32,366 nt of DNA from an uncultured Prevotellaceae bacterium (GTDB lineage: Bacteria > Bacteroidota > Bacteroidia > Bacteroidales > Muribaculaceae): positions 1-32,366 of the forward strand of contig CALAVD010000223.1 in NCBI GenBank assembly GCA_937892085.1, in the 5' to 3' direction. A model generated the notes under the pieces. It was not told the DNA's origin and did no database searches. It saw only the letters and a list, made by a program, of their open reading frames with translations. Positions 8,212-14,395 of this stretch are shown here, in pieces. The translations under genes and the position numbers were made by a program. Positions within the stretch are counted from its first letter, which is position 1; every line of letters starts with the position of its first letter.

Positions 8212-8849
8212 AATTTATTGTTTAAAGCGGCAAAGAACACCAGGTTCTTGCCTTGGTTCTGTAATAATCGCTTCATCGAGGCGAGGGTCTGCCCGGTGGT
8301 CACGAAGTCATCAAAGACGATGACATTGGGCTCAGACGGGATGTTGTTGGCTGTGAAGACGGCATTGACACGATGGCGGGAATGGCATAACGCCGCATCC
8401 TCATAGAAAGGAATGCCCAAGATGGCGCCAATGCTCTCGCTGATCATCGTGGCGAAGTTCTTCTCTTTGTGCCTTCGCTTGGGAGAAGTGACGAGGCTCC
8501 AGCCACCGACAGAGAGATTGAAACCAAGGGTTTCACGGATGACAGGAACCATCGACGTGGCGAACTGCGAGACCATCGCAGGGTCGCTCTTGATGTCGGT
8601 CAGGGTGCGGCCGTAAAGTGACTTCTGCCAGATGGAGACGAAATTCACATCGCTACGACGGGTGAGCCTTAGCTTATAGGCGAAGTCACAACGTGCCTCG
8701 GTGGTCTTTTCCCACGCTTTGCGCTTGCGCTCGGCGAAGATGTCCTTAGAGAATGAAACAGGGATGTCGAGCTCCATGGACGCTCCTGACACATCAGAGA
8801 GTATGTCGTCTATAGAATTCTCCATCCCCATCTCAAAATATTCAATCAT
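8208..8849 (-). CDS. Phosphoribosyltransferase-fold protein
   Basis: This 213-residue protein carries a near-perfect PRPP-binding signature, NVIVFDDFVTTGQT, at residues 175-188, preceded by a C-terminal beta/alpha region typical of type I PRTases. The N-terminal 100 residues are unlike the classical enzymes and may form a hood or partner-binding part. ComF-like and orotate/hypoxanthine-type PRTases share this motif, so the substrate cannot be told. Its place between a structural gene and the terminase genes, in a run of overlapping genes, is unusual for a nucleotide-salvage enzyme. Later in-frame ATGs at 8831 and 8825 are alternative starts. Confidence 0.75.
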   Translation of the reverse strand: MIEYFEMGMENSIDDILSDVSGASMELDIPVSFSKDIFAERKRKAWEKTTEARCDFAYKLRLTRRSDVNFVSIWQKSLYGRTLTDIKSDPAMVSQFATSMVPVIRETLGFNLSVGGWSLVTSPKRRHKEKNFATMISESIGAILGIPFYEDAALCHSRHRVNAVFTANNIPSEPNVIVFDDFVTTGQTLASMKRLLQNQGKNLVFFAALNNKL

Positions 8850-8859
8850 GAAGAAGACA

Positions 8860-8949
8860 TCAAGGGTCTAAGGGCTCGGCTGTGCCTGGATTCTCAGTAA
8901 CTTCGCCGTTAACAGGCTGCTGAGAAGGGCTCTCAGCACCATTCGTTAC
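8860..8949 (-). other. Candidate -1 frameshift extension of structural protein
   Basis: In the -1 frame relative to the gene ending at 8946 there are 29 open codons followed by TGA at 8860-8862. The segment has no usable start codon and is closed upstream by a TGA just before the overlap. The zero-frame end reads GCG GGG TAA, so a Gly-tRNA on GGG could slip back one base onto GGG while the stop codon waits. The extension is rich in Glu, Pro, Ser, Gly and Asn and ends 10 bases before the next gene. An assembly or true mutation explanation is also possible. Confidence 0.4.
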
Positions 8950-9536
8950 CCCGCGTCGTCATCCTCCATCTCTCCAGTGGAGCAGTCAAGAGTACCGTCT
9001 TCGGTCTCTAAGGTGCCTACATAGAAGGGAGCGGCAACTTCGTCGGTAGCTTCCACATTGATAGTGGTGCTGGCAGGGGAAGTGCCTTGTCCGCTGTCCT
9101 GGCTGACAGTGGTCTTGGACTGCCAGCGCTCGTTGCCGACGACACGGAAACGACCGGCCATGTCTTGAACGACATAGACATTGTCGTTGTTGTTCAGGTA
9201 AACAGCAGCTGCAGAGGCAGACTCGCCGACACCGTTGTGGACGAGCTCGAGCTTGTTGAGCTGGGTCTGGCTGGGAACTTCGCCCTGCGCCTCGCTGGTG
9301 AGCTTCGATTTCTCCACGTTGATGTCGATGTAGTGCCACACCTCGTTAGAGGCGAGCTCGAAACTGCCGGTGAGAGTGGCAGTGGTGGCACGCTTAAGGG
9401 AGTCGCGAGTGAGTGTGGGGTACATTACGATGTTGCCTTTCGACTGATAATATACACGGCCACGAATGCCGGGGTACTCGGGAGCACCCTGGCACCAGCC
9501 TATTGATTGTTGCAGATTAGGGCAAGTGGTTGACAT
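8946..9536 (-). CDS. Structural protein, candidate tail tube or capsid decoration
   Basis: This 196-residue protein lies 29 bases after the major capsid gene and is beta-rich. The conserved-looking stretch LTSEAQGEVPSQTQLNKLEL and the Thr/Ser/Val-rich C-terminal half fit an abundant virion protein. The opening MSTTCPNLQQSIG resembles the opening of the 140-residue protein at 11668-12090, suggesting related folds. Major tail protein and capsid decoration protein are both plausible; position next to the capsid gene favours neither strongly. The 3' end has a possible -1 frameshift. Confidence 0.65.
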   Translation of the reverse strand: MSTTCPNLQQSIGWCQGAPEYPGIRGRVYYQSKGNIVMYPTLTRDSLKRATTATLTGSFELASNEVWHYIDINVEKSKLTSEAQGEVPSQTQLNKLELVHNGVGESASAAAVYLNNNDNVYVVQDMAGRFRVVGNERWQSKTTVSQDSGQGTSPASTTINVEATDEVAAPFYVGTLETEDGTLDCSTGEMEDDDAG

Positions 9537-9565
9537 AACTATAATAGTGTTTTTGAGTTAGACAA

Positions 9566-10570
9566 TTAATTGTTGTTGTCATCGTTGTTGTCATTGCTGC
9601 TCGCAGCAAGCTTCACAACCTTGAGCATGCGCTTGTCGATAGAACGGAAGTTCACACCAAAGAACATTGCTGCAGCAAGAGTGAGCACGAAGGGCTCATA
9701 GTCCTTAACGACGATGCGCTCCACGTCGCTCATGTTGTCGTAGCCATAGAGCATGTTGTCACGGCTCGAGACAAAGAACATGTCGGTGTTCTCAAGGCAA
9801 GGTAGAGGCGCAAGGGTCATGCGGTTGCCACTGCCCTCAACATAAGCCTGGTTGTACTGAGTGTTGTAGGGGATGGCAGCGTGAGTGGAAAGATAGGACT
9901 CGTTGTACTGGTCGGCAAACTCCTGCGAGCAGTAGAGGAAGAGCTGCTGGGCACGCAGATGAGGATCGAGAGAGAAAAGTATCTGCTTGGCGATGTCACA
10001 GGCGTTGACGTCGGTGATGGCCTCCTCAAGCTCCATGAGGTTGCCAAGAGCGGCAGAGATATTCCCGTCGTCAATCTCATTATTGACGATGGTTCCCCAG
10101 CCGTCGAATAGGTCATGGGTGGTGTCGCCGGTGCCGTCGCGCTCAGCCTTGAACAACTCTGCCTCCAGATGGTGTCCAAGCGACTTCATCACAGCTGCCA
10201 GCACGAGCTTGGCACTGGGGGCCTGCGCCTGACCTTCGCCAAGGAAAGCGGCTCCCTCACCGAGGAGAGTGGTGATGTAGGCATTGGGCTCGAAATACTC
10301 GACAACGTTGCCGAAGTAGGTGCGAAGCTCACGATAGATGATATCGGTGGTGCCTGCAGAACTGCGGCGAGCCTTATAAGGGGCGAACTGGGCACTGCTC
10401 TCGGCAGTACCAAGGTGAACAGCATTGCGCACTCCAGGCACTCCCTTCATATACTTCAGGGTGTCTTGTGCGGCAAAAAGCGGCATAAGCAACAGTTGCT
10501 TCTCCCACTTCTCGGCGGCCTTCATGTAGTCTTGGTCGCTGAATTGTATAGTATGGATTTCTCCTGCCAT
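9566..10570 (-). CDS. Major capsid protein
   Basis: This 334-residue protein immediately follows the protease/scaffold gene, the usual place of an HK97-fold capsid protein. Features that fit are the N-terminal helical region, the long run of mixed alpha/beta sequence with TTDIIYRELRTYFGNVVEYF, and the C-terminal domain ending VVKDYEPFVLTLAAAMFFGVNF. ATG at 10570 is chosen because it gives MAGEIHTIQFSDQDY; the longer frame overlaps the protease gene by about 90 bases. The extreme C-terminus is a run of Asn and Asp from a simple repeat. Confidence 0.85.
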   Translation of the reverse strand: MAGEIHTIQFSDQDYMKAAEKWEKQLLLMPLFAAQDTLKYMKGVPGVRNAVHLGTAESSAQFAPYKARRSSAGTTDIIYRELRTYFGNVVEYFEPNAYITTLLGEGAAFLGEGQAQAPSAKLVLAAVMKSLGHHLEAELFKAERDGTGDTTHDLFDGWGTIVNNEIDDGNISAALGNLMELEEAITDVNACDIAKQILFSLDPHLRAQQLFLYCSQEFADQYNESYLSTHAAIPYNTQYNQAYVEGSGNRMTLAPLPCLENTDMFFVSSRDNMLYGYDNMSDVERIVVKDYEPFVLTLAAAMFFGVNFRSIDKRMLKVVKLAASSNDNNDDNNN

Positions 10571-10574
10571 AGTA

Positions 10575-10901
10575 TTAATGATTGATTTGGTTAAACATTT
10601 CTTTTGCTTCGTTGAAACGTGAGGCAAAAGAGCCTGCATCAGACTTCTTTCCAGCCTCCACGACATTCACAGGTTCCTCAGCCGGTTTTTTCTCCAGAGA
10701 GGCAATGCGGACATTCAGGGCAGCGATAGTGGCGTCACGAGCGGCAAGCTCCTCGGCCGACTTAACGATATCGGCATTGAGGCGCAACATCTCGTCCTCT
10801 ATCTTTTGCACCTGCTCATCGGTGAGCGATGTCTTGCTATCCTCGAAGCTGAAGGCTTCGACAGCAAGAAGCGCACAAATTGATTTGAACGATTTCTTCA
10901 T
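10575..10901 (-). CDS. Nested in-frame scaffold product (possible)
   Basis: An internal ATG at 10901, codon 232 of the protease gene, would give a 108-residue protein made only of the coiled-coil scaffold part. The upstream sequence AATAAAACCTCTTTAAAG before the ATG is A/T-rich, like other starts in this genome. The arrangement recalls phage lambda, where Nu3 is made from inside gene C. It is an inference from context and needs peptide evidence. Confidence 0.4.
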   Translation of the reverse strand: MKKSFKSICALLAVEAFSFEDSKTSLTDEQVQKIEDEMLRLNADIVKSAEELAARDATIAALNVRIASLEKKPAEEPVNVVEAGKKSDAGSFASRFNEAKEMFNQINH

Positions 10902-11594
10902 CTTTAAAGAGGTTTTATTGATTACTTGTCGGCTGCCAGTGAAAGCATCGATGAGGCGCTGCAGAAGGCCTCCACGCTTCTCAACCTTCACGCCAGAGGG
11001 CATCGGGATGCCGGCAGTGGCCATGAAGTTCACAACTCCCTCGTCAAGGACGGGGGCTTCATCTTCTGGATCGTCGGTTATCTCATCGACAAATCCCCAA
11101 TCAAGGGCTTCTTGGGCTGTGAGCCATCCACCCTCGCTCATCAAGGCAAGCAGCTCTGCTTTGTCGCGCTTGCAGCGGGCAGCATAAGCACTGGCAATGT
11201 TAAGGTCTATCTTTTCAAGGTCTTTCTTCGCCTTCTCGCACTTCTCGATGAGCTGCTGCAGCTGGTCGGTGTTCATCATGTCCCACTCAAGGACTAAGCT
11301 GCTGCACTTGTGCACGAGATACATGGCATGGGCATCAATGCTGATGTGCTTCGCACTGAGCGAGGCCACAGTGGCGGCACTGGCGTTCATGCCCACATAA
11401 TGCACATGCACATTGCCATGGTTGCGGAAGAAAGCCATTATCGTGAAGGCTGTGGCGACATCGCCTCCCAAGGAGTTGATGAGCACACTAACCTTCTTGT
11501 CGCTTTTCTTCTCAAGGATATAGTCAACGTAGTCGGAATCGAAGTCCCAACCGCCGACATAGCCTTTAAGTTTGAGGTCGTATTTCTTTGACAT
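10575..11594 (-). CDS. Head maturation protease (ClpP-like) with scaffold domain
   Basis: This 339-residue protein has a ClpP/S14 serine-protease domain at residues 1-180. It shows SLGGDVATAF (residues 41-50), catalytic Ser72 in GMNASAAT, and His95 in MYLVHKC. The WLTAQEALDWGFVDEI segment (157-172) is the standard end of the fold. Residues 232-339 are a charged coiled-coil segment typical of a scaffolding domain and begin with an internal ATG. The protease would cleave the scaffold and capsid delta region during prohead maturation. The gene is followed after 4 bases by the capsid gene and preceded by a good promoter. Confidence 0.85.
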   Translation of the reverse strand: MSKKYDLKLKGYVGGWDFDSDYVDYILEKKSDKKVSVLINSLGGDVATAFTIMAFFRNHGNVHVHYVGMNASAATVASLSAKHISIDAHAMYLVHKCSSLVLEWDMMNTDQLQQLIEKCEKAKKDLEKIDLNIASAYAARCKRDKAELLALMSEGGWLTAQEALDWGFVDEITDDPEDEAPVLDEGVVNFMATAGIPMPSGVKVEKRGGLLQRLIDAFTGSRQVINKTSLKMKKSFKSICALLAVEAFSFEDSKTSLTDEQVQKIEDEMLRLNADIVKSAEELAARDATIAALNVRIASLEKKPAEEPVNVVEAGKKSDAGSFASRFNEAKEMFNQINH

Positions 11595-11621
11595 AACAGT
11601 TCGTGTTTAAAGTTATACCTG

Positions 11622-11646
11622 CAAAGATAAAGCCTTAAACTATCAA
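11622..11646 (-). promoter_or_regulatory. Promoter of the head operon
   Basis: TATCTTTG at 11622-11629 matches the Bacteroidetes -7 box TAnnTTTG and is followed by C. A TTG at 11644-11646 is too close for an ideal -33 element (14-nt gap). The box lies 28 bases upstream of the protease start at 11594, the right place for the first head gene. Confidence 0.6.
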
Positions 11647-11667
11647 TATAAAGGACTGATAAAGCAG

Positions 11668-12090
11668 TTACACGGCAACTGGAAGCAGAGCTTTGAAGGA
11701 CTTGAAGGTGACTTCGACGCTGATGGACGACATCTCGCCAGATGGCTCGCCGGTGGAATAGCTCTTCGAAACCTGGGGCATGCGCTCACGGCAACCAATG
11801 AGATACCACTGACCCGACGCTTGCTTGACGAGGAACGCCACGCCGGTAGCGGGAATGCTGTCGAGAGTGCTGAAGGTGAGCGTCGCCGTCTCCACACGCC
11901 CGTTGTTGTCATCGGCTTGCTCGACAGTGCATTCAGGGTTTCCGTAGATTCTCACAGCTTTGCTCCTGTCGCGCTCCACGGAGATGGGCACTCCTGCTGC
12001 CGACTTCTGAACGAGAAACAGCGGCAGCAGGTAGAGGGGGATATAACGCACCTCGGAGATGCCAGGCAGGTTGTGACACGATGTTTTCAT
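11668..12090 (-). CDS. Small beta-rich structural protein, likely virion
   Basis: This 140-residue protein begins MKTSCHNLPGISEV and is dominated by beta strands with little charge clustering. The opening resembles the 196-residue structural protein at 8946, which suggests a shared tail or decoration fold. It lies upstream of the head operon promoter and is separated from it by about 40 bases, so it may be part of the preceding unit. No enzyme motif is visible; a tail or head completion protein is the best guess. Confidence 0.6.
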   Translation of the reverse strand: MKTSCHNLPGISEVRYIPLYLLPLFLVQKSAAGVPISVERDRSKAVRIYGNPECTVEQADDNNGRVETATLTFSTLDSIPATGVAFLVKQASGQWYLIGCRERMPQVSKSYSTGEPSGEMSSISVEVTFKSFKALLPVAV

Positions 12091-12198
12091 AATGATAAAA
12101 TAGTTAGTGTTTGTTTGCGTTAGTGACAGGTAGTGACACTTTGTGCGCGGTTGGTAATTTTAGCGTTTTTTTTCGGACAGATTTAACACCGATTTAAC
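12073..12198. repeat. Tandem direct repeats in regulatory gap
   Basis: TAGTGACA occurs twice ten bases apart (12121-12128 and 12131-12138), and GTGACA occurs again at 12073-12078. GATTTAAC occurs twice eleven bases apart (12180-12187 and 12191-12198). Helical-turn spacing suggests sites for a protein that binds as adjacent copies. Apart from the repeats, nothing else is seen in the gap at 12091-12219. Confidence 0.5.
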
Positions 12199-12219
12199 GC
12201 TGTTTTAAGGAAATATAAC

Positions 12220-12681
12220 CTAAGAGGTATTGCCACGTCTTTTCTTATAGCGCTTGCGCTGGCGGAAGTACATCTGACGCAATGCCTCCCAGTTTTTCTC
12301 ATTAGCATCTATGCCGTGGCGCTCCATCCAATCGTAGATGCCGTCGCTGATGGGAAGGTGAAGGCGGTCGATGGTGTGCATGTCGGTCCACAGGGAATGG
12401 CGAAAACGAACATAGATGAGATCGGCAAGCATCTTCTTGGCATGGGCGGTCATGTAGCAGAAATATCGCGGGTCACGTCCCTTGATTTCCGGGATGTGTA
12501 TCTCGGTGTTCCATAGGAATACTTTGCCATGAGGCTCGTCGTCTGGCCAACGCTGAATAAGCAGCTCTATCAAATCGTGCTCGGCACAACCATTGGGAAG
12601 GCGAACTATGCCTTCTTCGTCGCCGTACTCATGGATGAGCCATTGGCGCAGATGCGGTTTTAGATTGAGCTTGATGGTCAT
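12220..12681 (-). CDS. Conserved small phage protein, possible regulator
   Basis: This 153-residue protein starts MTIKLNLKPHLRQWLIHEYG. It has a His/Trp/Arg-rich middle (KGRDPRYFCYMTAHAKKM) and a strongly basic C-terminus RKRYKKRRG. Similar small proteins are common in Bacteroides phages as far as I recall, but no function is known to me. ATG at 12681 is chosen over a longer frame that runs through the leader hairpin. The basic tail is compatible with DNA binding, and the position just after a leader with an attenuator-like hairpin suggests that its expression is controlled. A role in late-gene control is inference only. Confidence 0.65.
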   Translation of the reverse strand: MTIKLNLKPHLRQWLIHEYGDEEGIVRLPNGCAEHDLIELLIQRWPDDEPHGKVFLWNTEIHIPEIKGRDPRYFCYMTAHAKKMLADLIYVRFRHSLWTDMHTIDRLHLPISDGIYDWMERHGIDANEKNWEALRQMYFRQRKRYKKRRGNTS

Positions 12682-12690
12682 AGTGCTTAA

Positions 12691-12755
12691 AGAAAACAGG
12701 GAGAAGGCTAGGCTTTTAATCCATGAGAGGCATCGCTGCACCCTCCTTCTCCCTG
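12691..12755 (-). terminator. Attenuator-like hairpin in the 12681 leader
   Basis: CAGGGAGAAGG and CCTTCTCCCTG form a perfect 11-bp stem (12745-12755 and 12697-12707) with a 37-nt loop, followed by TTTTCTTT on the minus strand. It sits between the -7 box at 12792 and the gene start at 12681. The 5' arm includes part of a Shine-Dalgarno for a five-codon ORF inside the loop. Confidence 0.65.
12716..12733 (-). CDS. Five-residue leader peptide ORF (MPLMD)
   Basis: ATG at 12733 starts ATG CCT CTC ATG GAT TAA. It is preceded by AAGGAGG (12742-12748) at an 8-base distance, a very good Shine-Dalgarno in a genome where most starts have none. The Shine-Dalgarno overlaps the 5' arm of the terminator-like stem, so a ribosome here would block that hairpin. 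A chance short ORF cannot be excluded. Confidence 0.45.
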   Translation of the reverse strand: MPLMD

Positions 12756-12791
12756 AACCAAAAACGATTCTGATATTACCTTAATGCGATA

Positions 12792-12826
12792 CAAAGATAA
12801 TACAAATTGGGTGATTATCGCACAAA
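12792..12826 (-). promoter_or_regulatory. Promoter of the 12681 unit
   Basis: TATCTTTG at 12792-12799 fits the TAnnTTTG box, and TTTG at 12823-12826 lies 23 bases upstream, slightly wider than typical. The leader would start near 12785 and run about 100 nt to the start codon. Confidence 0.6.
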
Positions 12827-12891
12827 ATGAGCAATAAAAAAATCTATTTTGTTTTACACACGCACGCATACATATAGACCCGAAAAAGAGT

Positions 12892-13087
12892 GTACTTTTA
12901 GTACGGTAGTACGGGGCAAGAGGAAAGTGTTTGAAAATCAAATCGTTAGTACATCGGTGCAACCGTACTTTTTTTTTCGCCCGTACTCTTGTACAGTGCG
13001 TACACTTGCGCACTCTGAAAATTTGAAAAAAGTACGCTTGTAAATTATTGTGTATCAGTTTACAAACGCAAATCCGTACTAATGTAC
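12892..13087. repeat. Cluster of eleven GTAC palindromes
   Basis: GTAC occurs at 12892, 12901, 12909, 12949, 12965, 12983, 12991, 13000, 13032, 13076 and 13084. This is eleven copies in 196 bases where fewer than one is expected by chance. Several sit in CCGTACT/AGTACGG context or beside T-runs (GTACTTTT). The region is A/T-rich, has no credible gene and lies upstream of the 12681 promoter. A protein-binding array (operator cluster or replication origin) is the likely meaning. Confidence 0.6.
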
Positions 13088-13318
13088 TTTTTTTTCTTAC
13101 TTTTTTTATAGAAAAAATAAAAACATGTAAGTAGAAAAAAATGATAGAAAAATCTTCGCAAAAAATTGCGTTTTGGTGATGGTTTGCCTCGAGGGCTTGC
13201 CCCTCGCGCTCCCCCCTATTGGATGCATACAGCAGGACGGCAGGACATCGGCACGGCACATATGCACGCTTGCACCATTCATGCTTTTATATTGGGGGCT
13301 TCGGGGGCAGGAGCCAAG
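13088..13318. other. Intergenic stretch without a gene
   Basis: This part of the gap between hicB2 and the 12681 unit has A/T-rich sequence (13088-13170) and then G/C-rich sequence with short G-runs (13180-13318). Long reading frames across it have a composition unlike the phage genes and were not accepted. No RNA gene was recognised. Confidence 0.5.
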
Positions 13319-13358
13319 GAAAAAGAAAAGCCCCACGGCAAAGTGTGCAGTGAGGCTT
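13319..13358 (-). terminator. Terminator after the second hicB
   Basis: On the minus strand AAGCCTCAC and GTGGGGCTT form a nine-pair stem with one G-U, followed by TTTTCTTTTCC. It lies 32 bases past the hicB2 stop at 13390 and closes the toxin-antitoxin unit. Confidence 0.75.
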
Positions 13359-13389
13359 CGGGTCAAGTCCTGAAGTACAGTGTAATTAA

Positions 13390-13797
13390 TCAGATAAAAC
13401 GGACTTGACTTAATTCATTTGCAAAAGAGTGTAGCGCAGTTTCGATCTTAGCGGCTGTCTTCTTGCTGGGACGGCGATAACCGCTGATGTACTGCGAGAG
13501 CTGTGGTTGAGAGATGCCCGTCAACTGCTGCAAGCCTGTGAGCGTGAGCAGACCCTTGTAGTAGGCGAGAAACGATGGAACATCATAGACGAACTCAAAC
13601 TCCACCTCCTCAAAGGGCTCTCCATGTTTGGCGTAGTACTCTTTCATGCCCTGATAGACTGATTTGAAGTCTGCAATCGTCTCTGCAATCGTGTTTCCCT
13701 CGCCCATGATGCCGTAATCCAGACCATCATCATCGGGCATGCAGGCATTGTAATCGCCCTTGGGACCCTGCTCAATAAGAACTCTAATTGTTTTCAT
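13390..13797 (-). CDS. Orphan HicB-like antitoxin with HTH
   Basis: This 135-residue protein has an N-terminal HicB fold (MKTIRVLIEQGPKGDYNACMP, a partial RNase-H-like sheet) and a C-terminal helix-turn-helix (LTLTGLQQLTGISQPQLSQY, about residues 84-103). It ends ETALHSFANELSQV, closely resembling the end of the upstream hicB. No second hicA is adjacent, so this is an extra antitoxin copy. It could neutralise the nearby HicA, protect against a related toxin elsewhere, or regulate the locus. A motif shared with the hicA-hicB gap lies just upstream at 13853-13867. Confidence 0.8.
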   Translation of the reverse strand: MKTIRVLIEQGPKGDYNACMPDDDGLDYGIMGEGNTIAETIADFKSVYQGMKEYYAKHGEPFEEVEFEFVYDVPSFLAYYKGLLTLTGLQQLTGISQPQLSQYISGYRRPSKKTAAKIETALHSFANELSQVRFI

Positions 13798-13852
13798 TGT
13801 GATAAATATTTAGATGTTTGACTTTTGCGCGAAAAACCAGTAGGGTCATAAA

Positions 13853-13867
13853 CTATAAGCTGTAGGG
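13853..13867 (+). promoter_or_regulatory. Candidate HicB operator, copy 1
   Basis: CTATAAGCTGTAGGG lies between the end of hicB1 and the start of hicB2. The same motif with one extra base occurs on the opposite strand at 14374-14389. A binding site for the HTH of HicB is the simplest reading. Confidence 0.45.
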
Positions 13868-13872
13868 TTTCT

Positions 13873-14274
13873 TTAGAGGCGAACCGAGAGTAACTCTTCG
13901 CCTAATTTGTGTAAGGCATTTTCGATTTTCACCTTTTGCGCAGGGCGAGGGCTTGATGTGCCTGAGGCATAATGCCATAATTGCTTTTGATTGATGCCGG
14001 TAAGACGTGAGAGCCCAGCTTTGGTAAAGATGCCATAATAGAATGCGAGGACGCATTTCGTGTCCATTTTAAAGACTAGGTTGTACTCTTGTAATTGCTC
14101 GGGTATTTCAAGACCCATTTCTTCACACGTTTCAATGTAGAATTCAATGGCCTCAACCATGTTGCTCTTGATCTCATCTACGGAGTGACCAGTAGCAACT
14201 ATGCCGTCGATGCCCTCGATGTAGGCGGCATAGTTATTCTCCGTTTGTTCAATGATAACGGTTAAATCTGCCAT
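13873..14274 (-). CDS. hicB: HicB-family antitoxin
   Basis: This 133-residue protein begins MADLTVIIEQTENNYAAYIE, the HicB N-terminal fold that blocks HicA. Its C-terminal half has a Xre-like HTH (FTKAGLSRLTGINQKQLWHY, about residues 83-102) for autoregulation. ATG at 14274 is chosen as the family start; a longer frame from 14337 adds an Asn-rich leader. It follows hicA after about 120 bases that include a large hairpin, an unusually wide gap for this pair. Confidence 0.85.
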   Translation of the reverse strand: MADLTVIIEQTENNYAAYIEGIDGIVATGHSVDEIKSNMVEAIEFYIETCEEMGLEIPEQLQEYNLVFKMDTKCVLAFYYGIFTKAGLSRLTGINQKQLWHYASGTSSPRPAQKVKIENALHKLGEELLSVRL

Positions 14275-14343
14275 AACAGTAAAAAAATGATTGTTGATTA
14301 GGTAATTATTTATTAATGTTTCGTTTTGAGTGTTCATTTTGTC

Positions 14344-14394
14344 TCCACCTAAAGCAGGGCGGCACGCTTGCCACCCTACAAGCTTATAGGTGGA
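14344..14394. repeat. Large hairpin between hicA and hicB
   Basis: TCCACCTA (14344-14351) is complementary to TAGGTGGA (14387-14394), with further inner pairs AGC/GCT and AGGGCGG/CCACCCT. On the minus-strand RNA the structure lies 0.1 kb upstream of hicB, and its 3' arm is just before a GGTGGAG sequence. It could set the HicA:HicB ratio by processing, attenuation or ribosome access. It also contains the second copy of the candidate HicB operator (14374-14389). Confidence 0.55.
14374..14389 (-). promoter_or_regulatory. Candidate HicB operator, copy 2
   Basis: On the minus strand this reads CTATAAGCTTGTAGGG, matching copy 1 at 13853-13867 apart from one inserted T. It is inside the inter-gene hairpin. 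Two copies flanking hicB1 fit autoregulation by one or both HicB proteins. Confidence 0.45.
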
Positions 14395-14395
14395 A

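Noticed and set aside
12708..13259. Long minus-strand reading frame of 183 codons through the GTAC region
   Set aside because: It runs across the promoter, the hairpin and the GTAC cluster; composition is that of A/T-rich noncoding DNA and no family or coupled start is present.
13180..13318. G-run structure or tRNA-like gene
   Set aside because: Short G-runs such as GGGGGC occur, but no cloverleaf or paired G-quartet arrangement could be supported.
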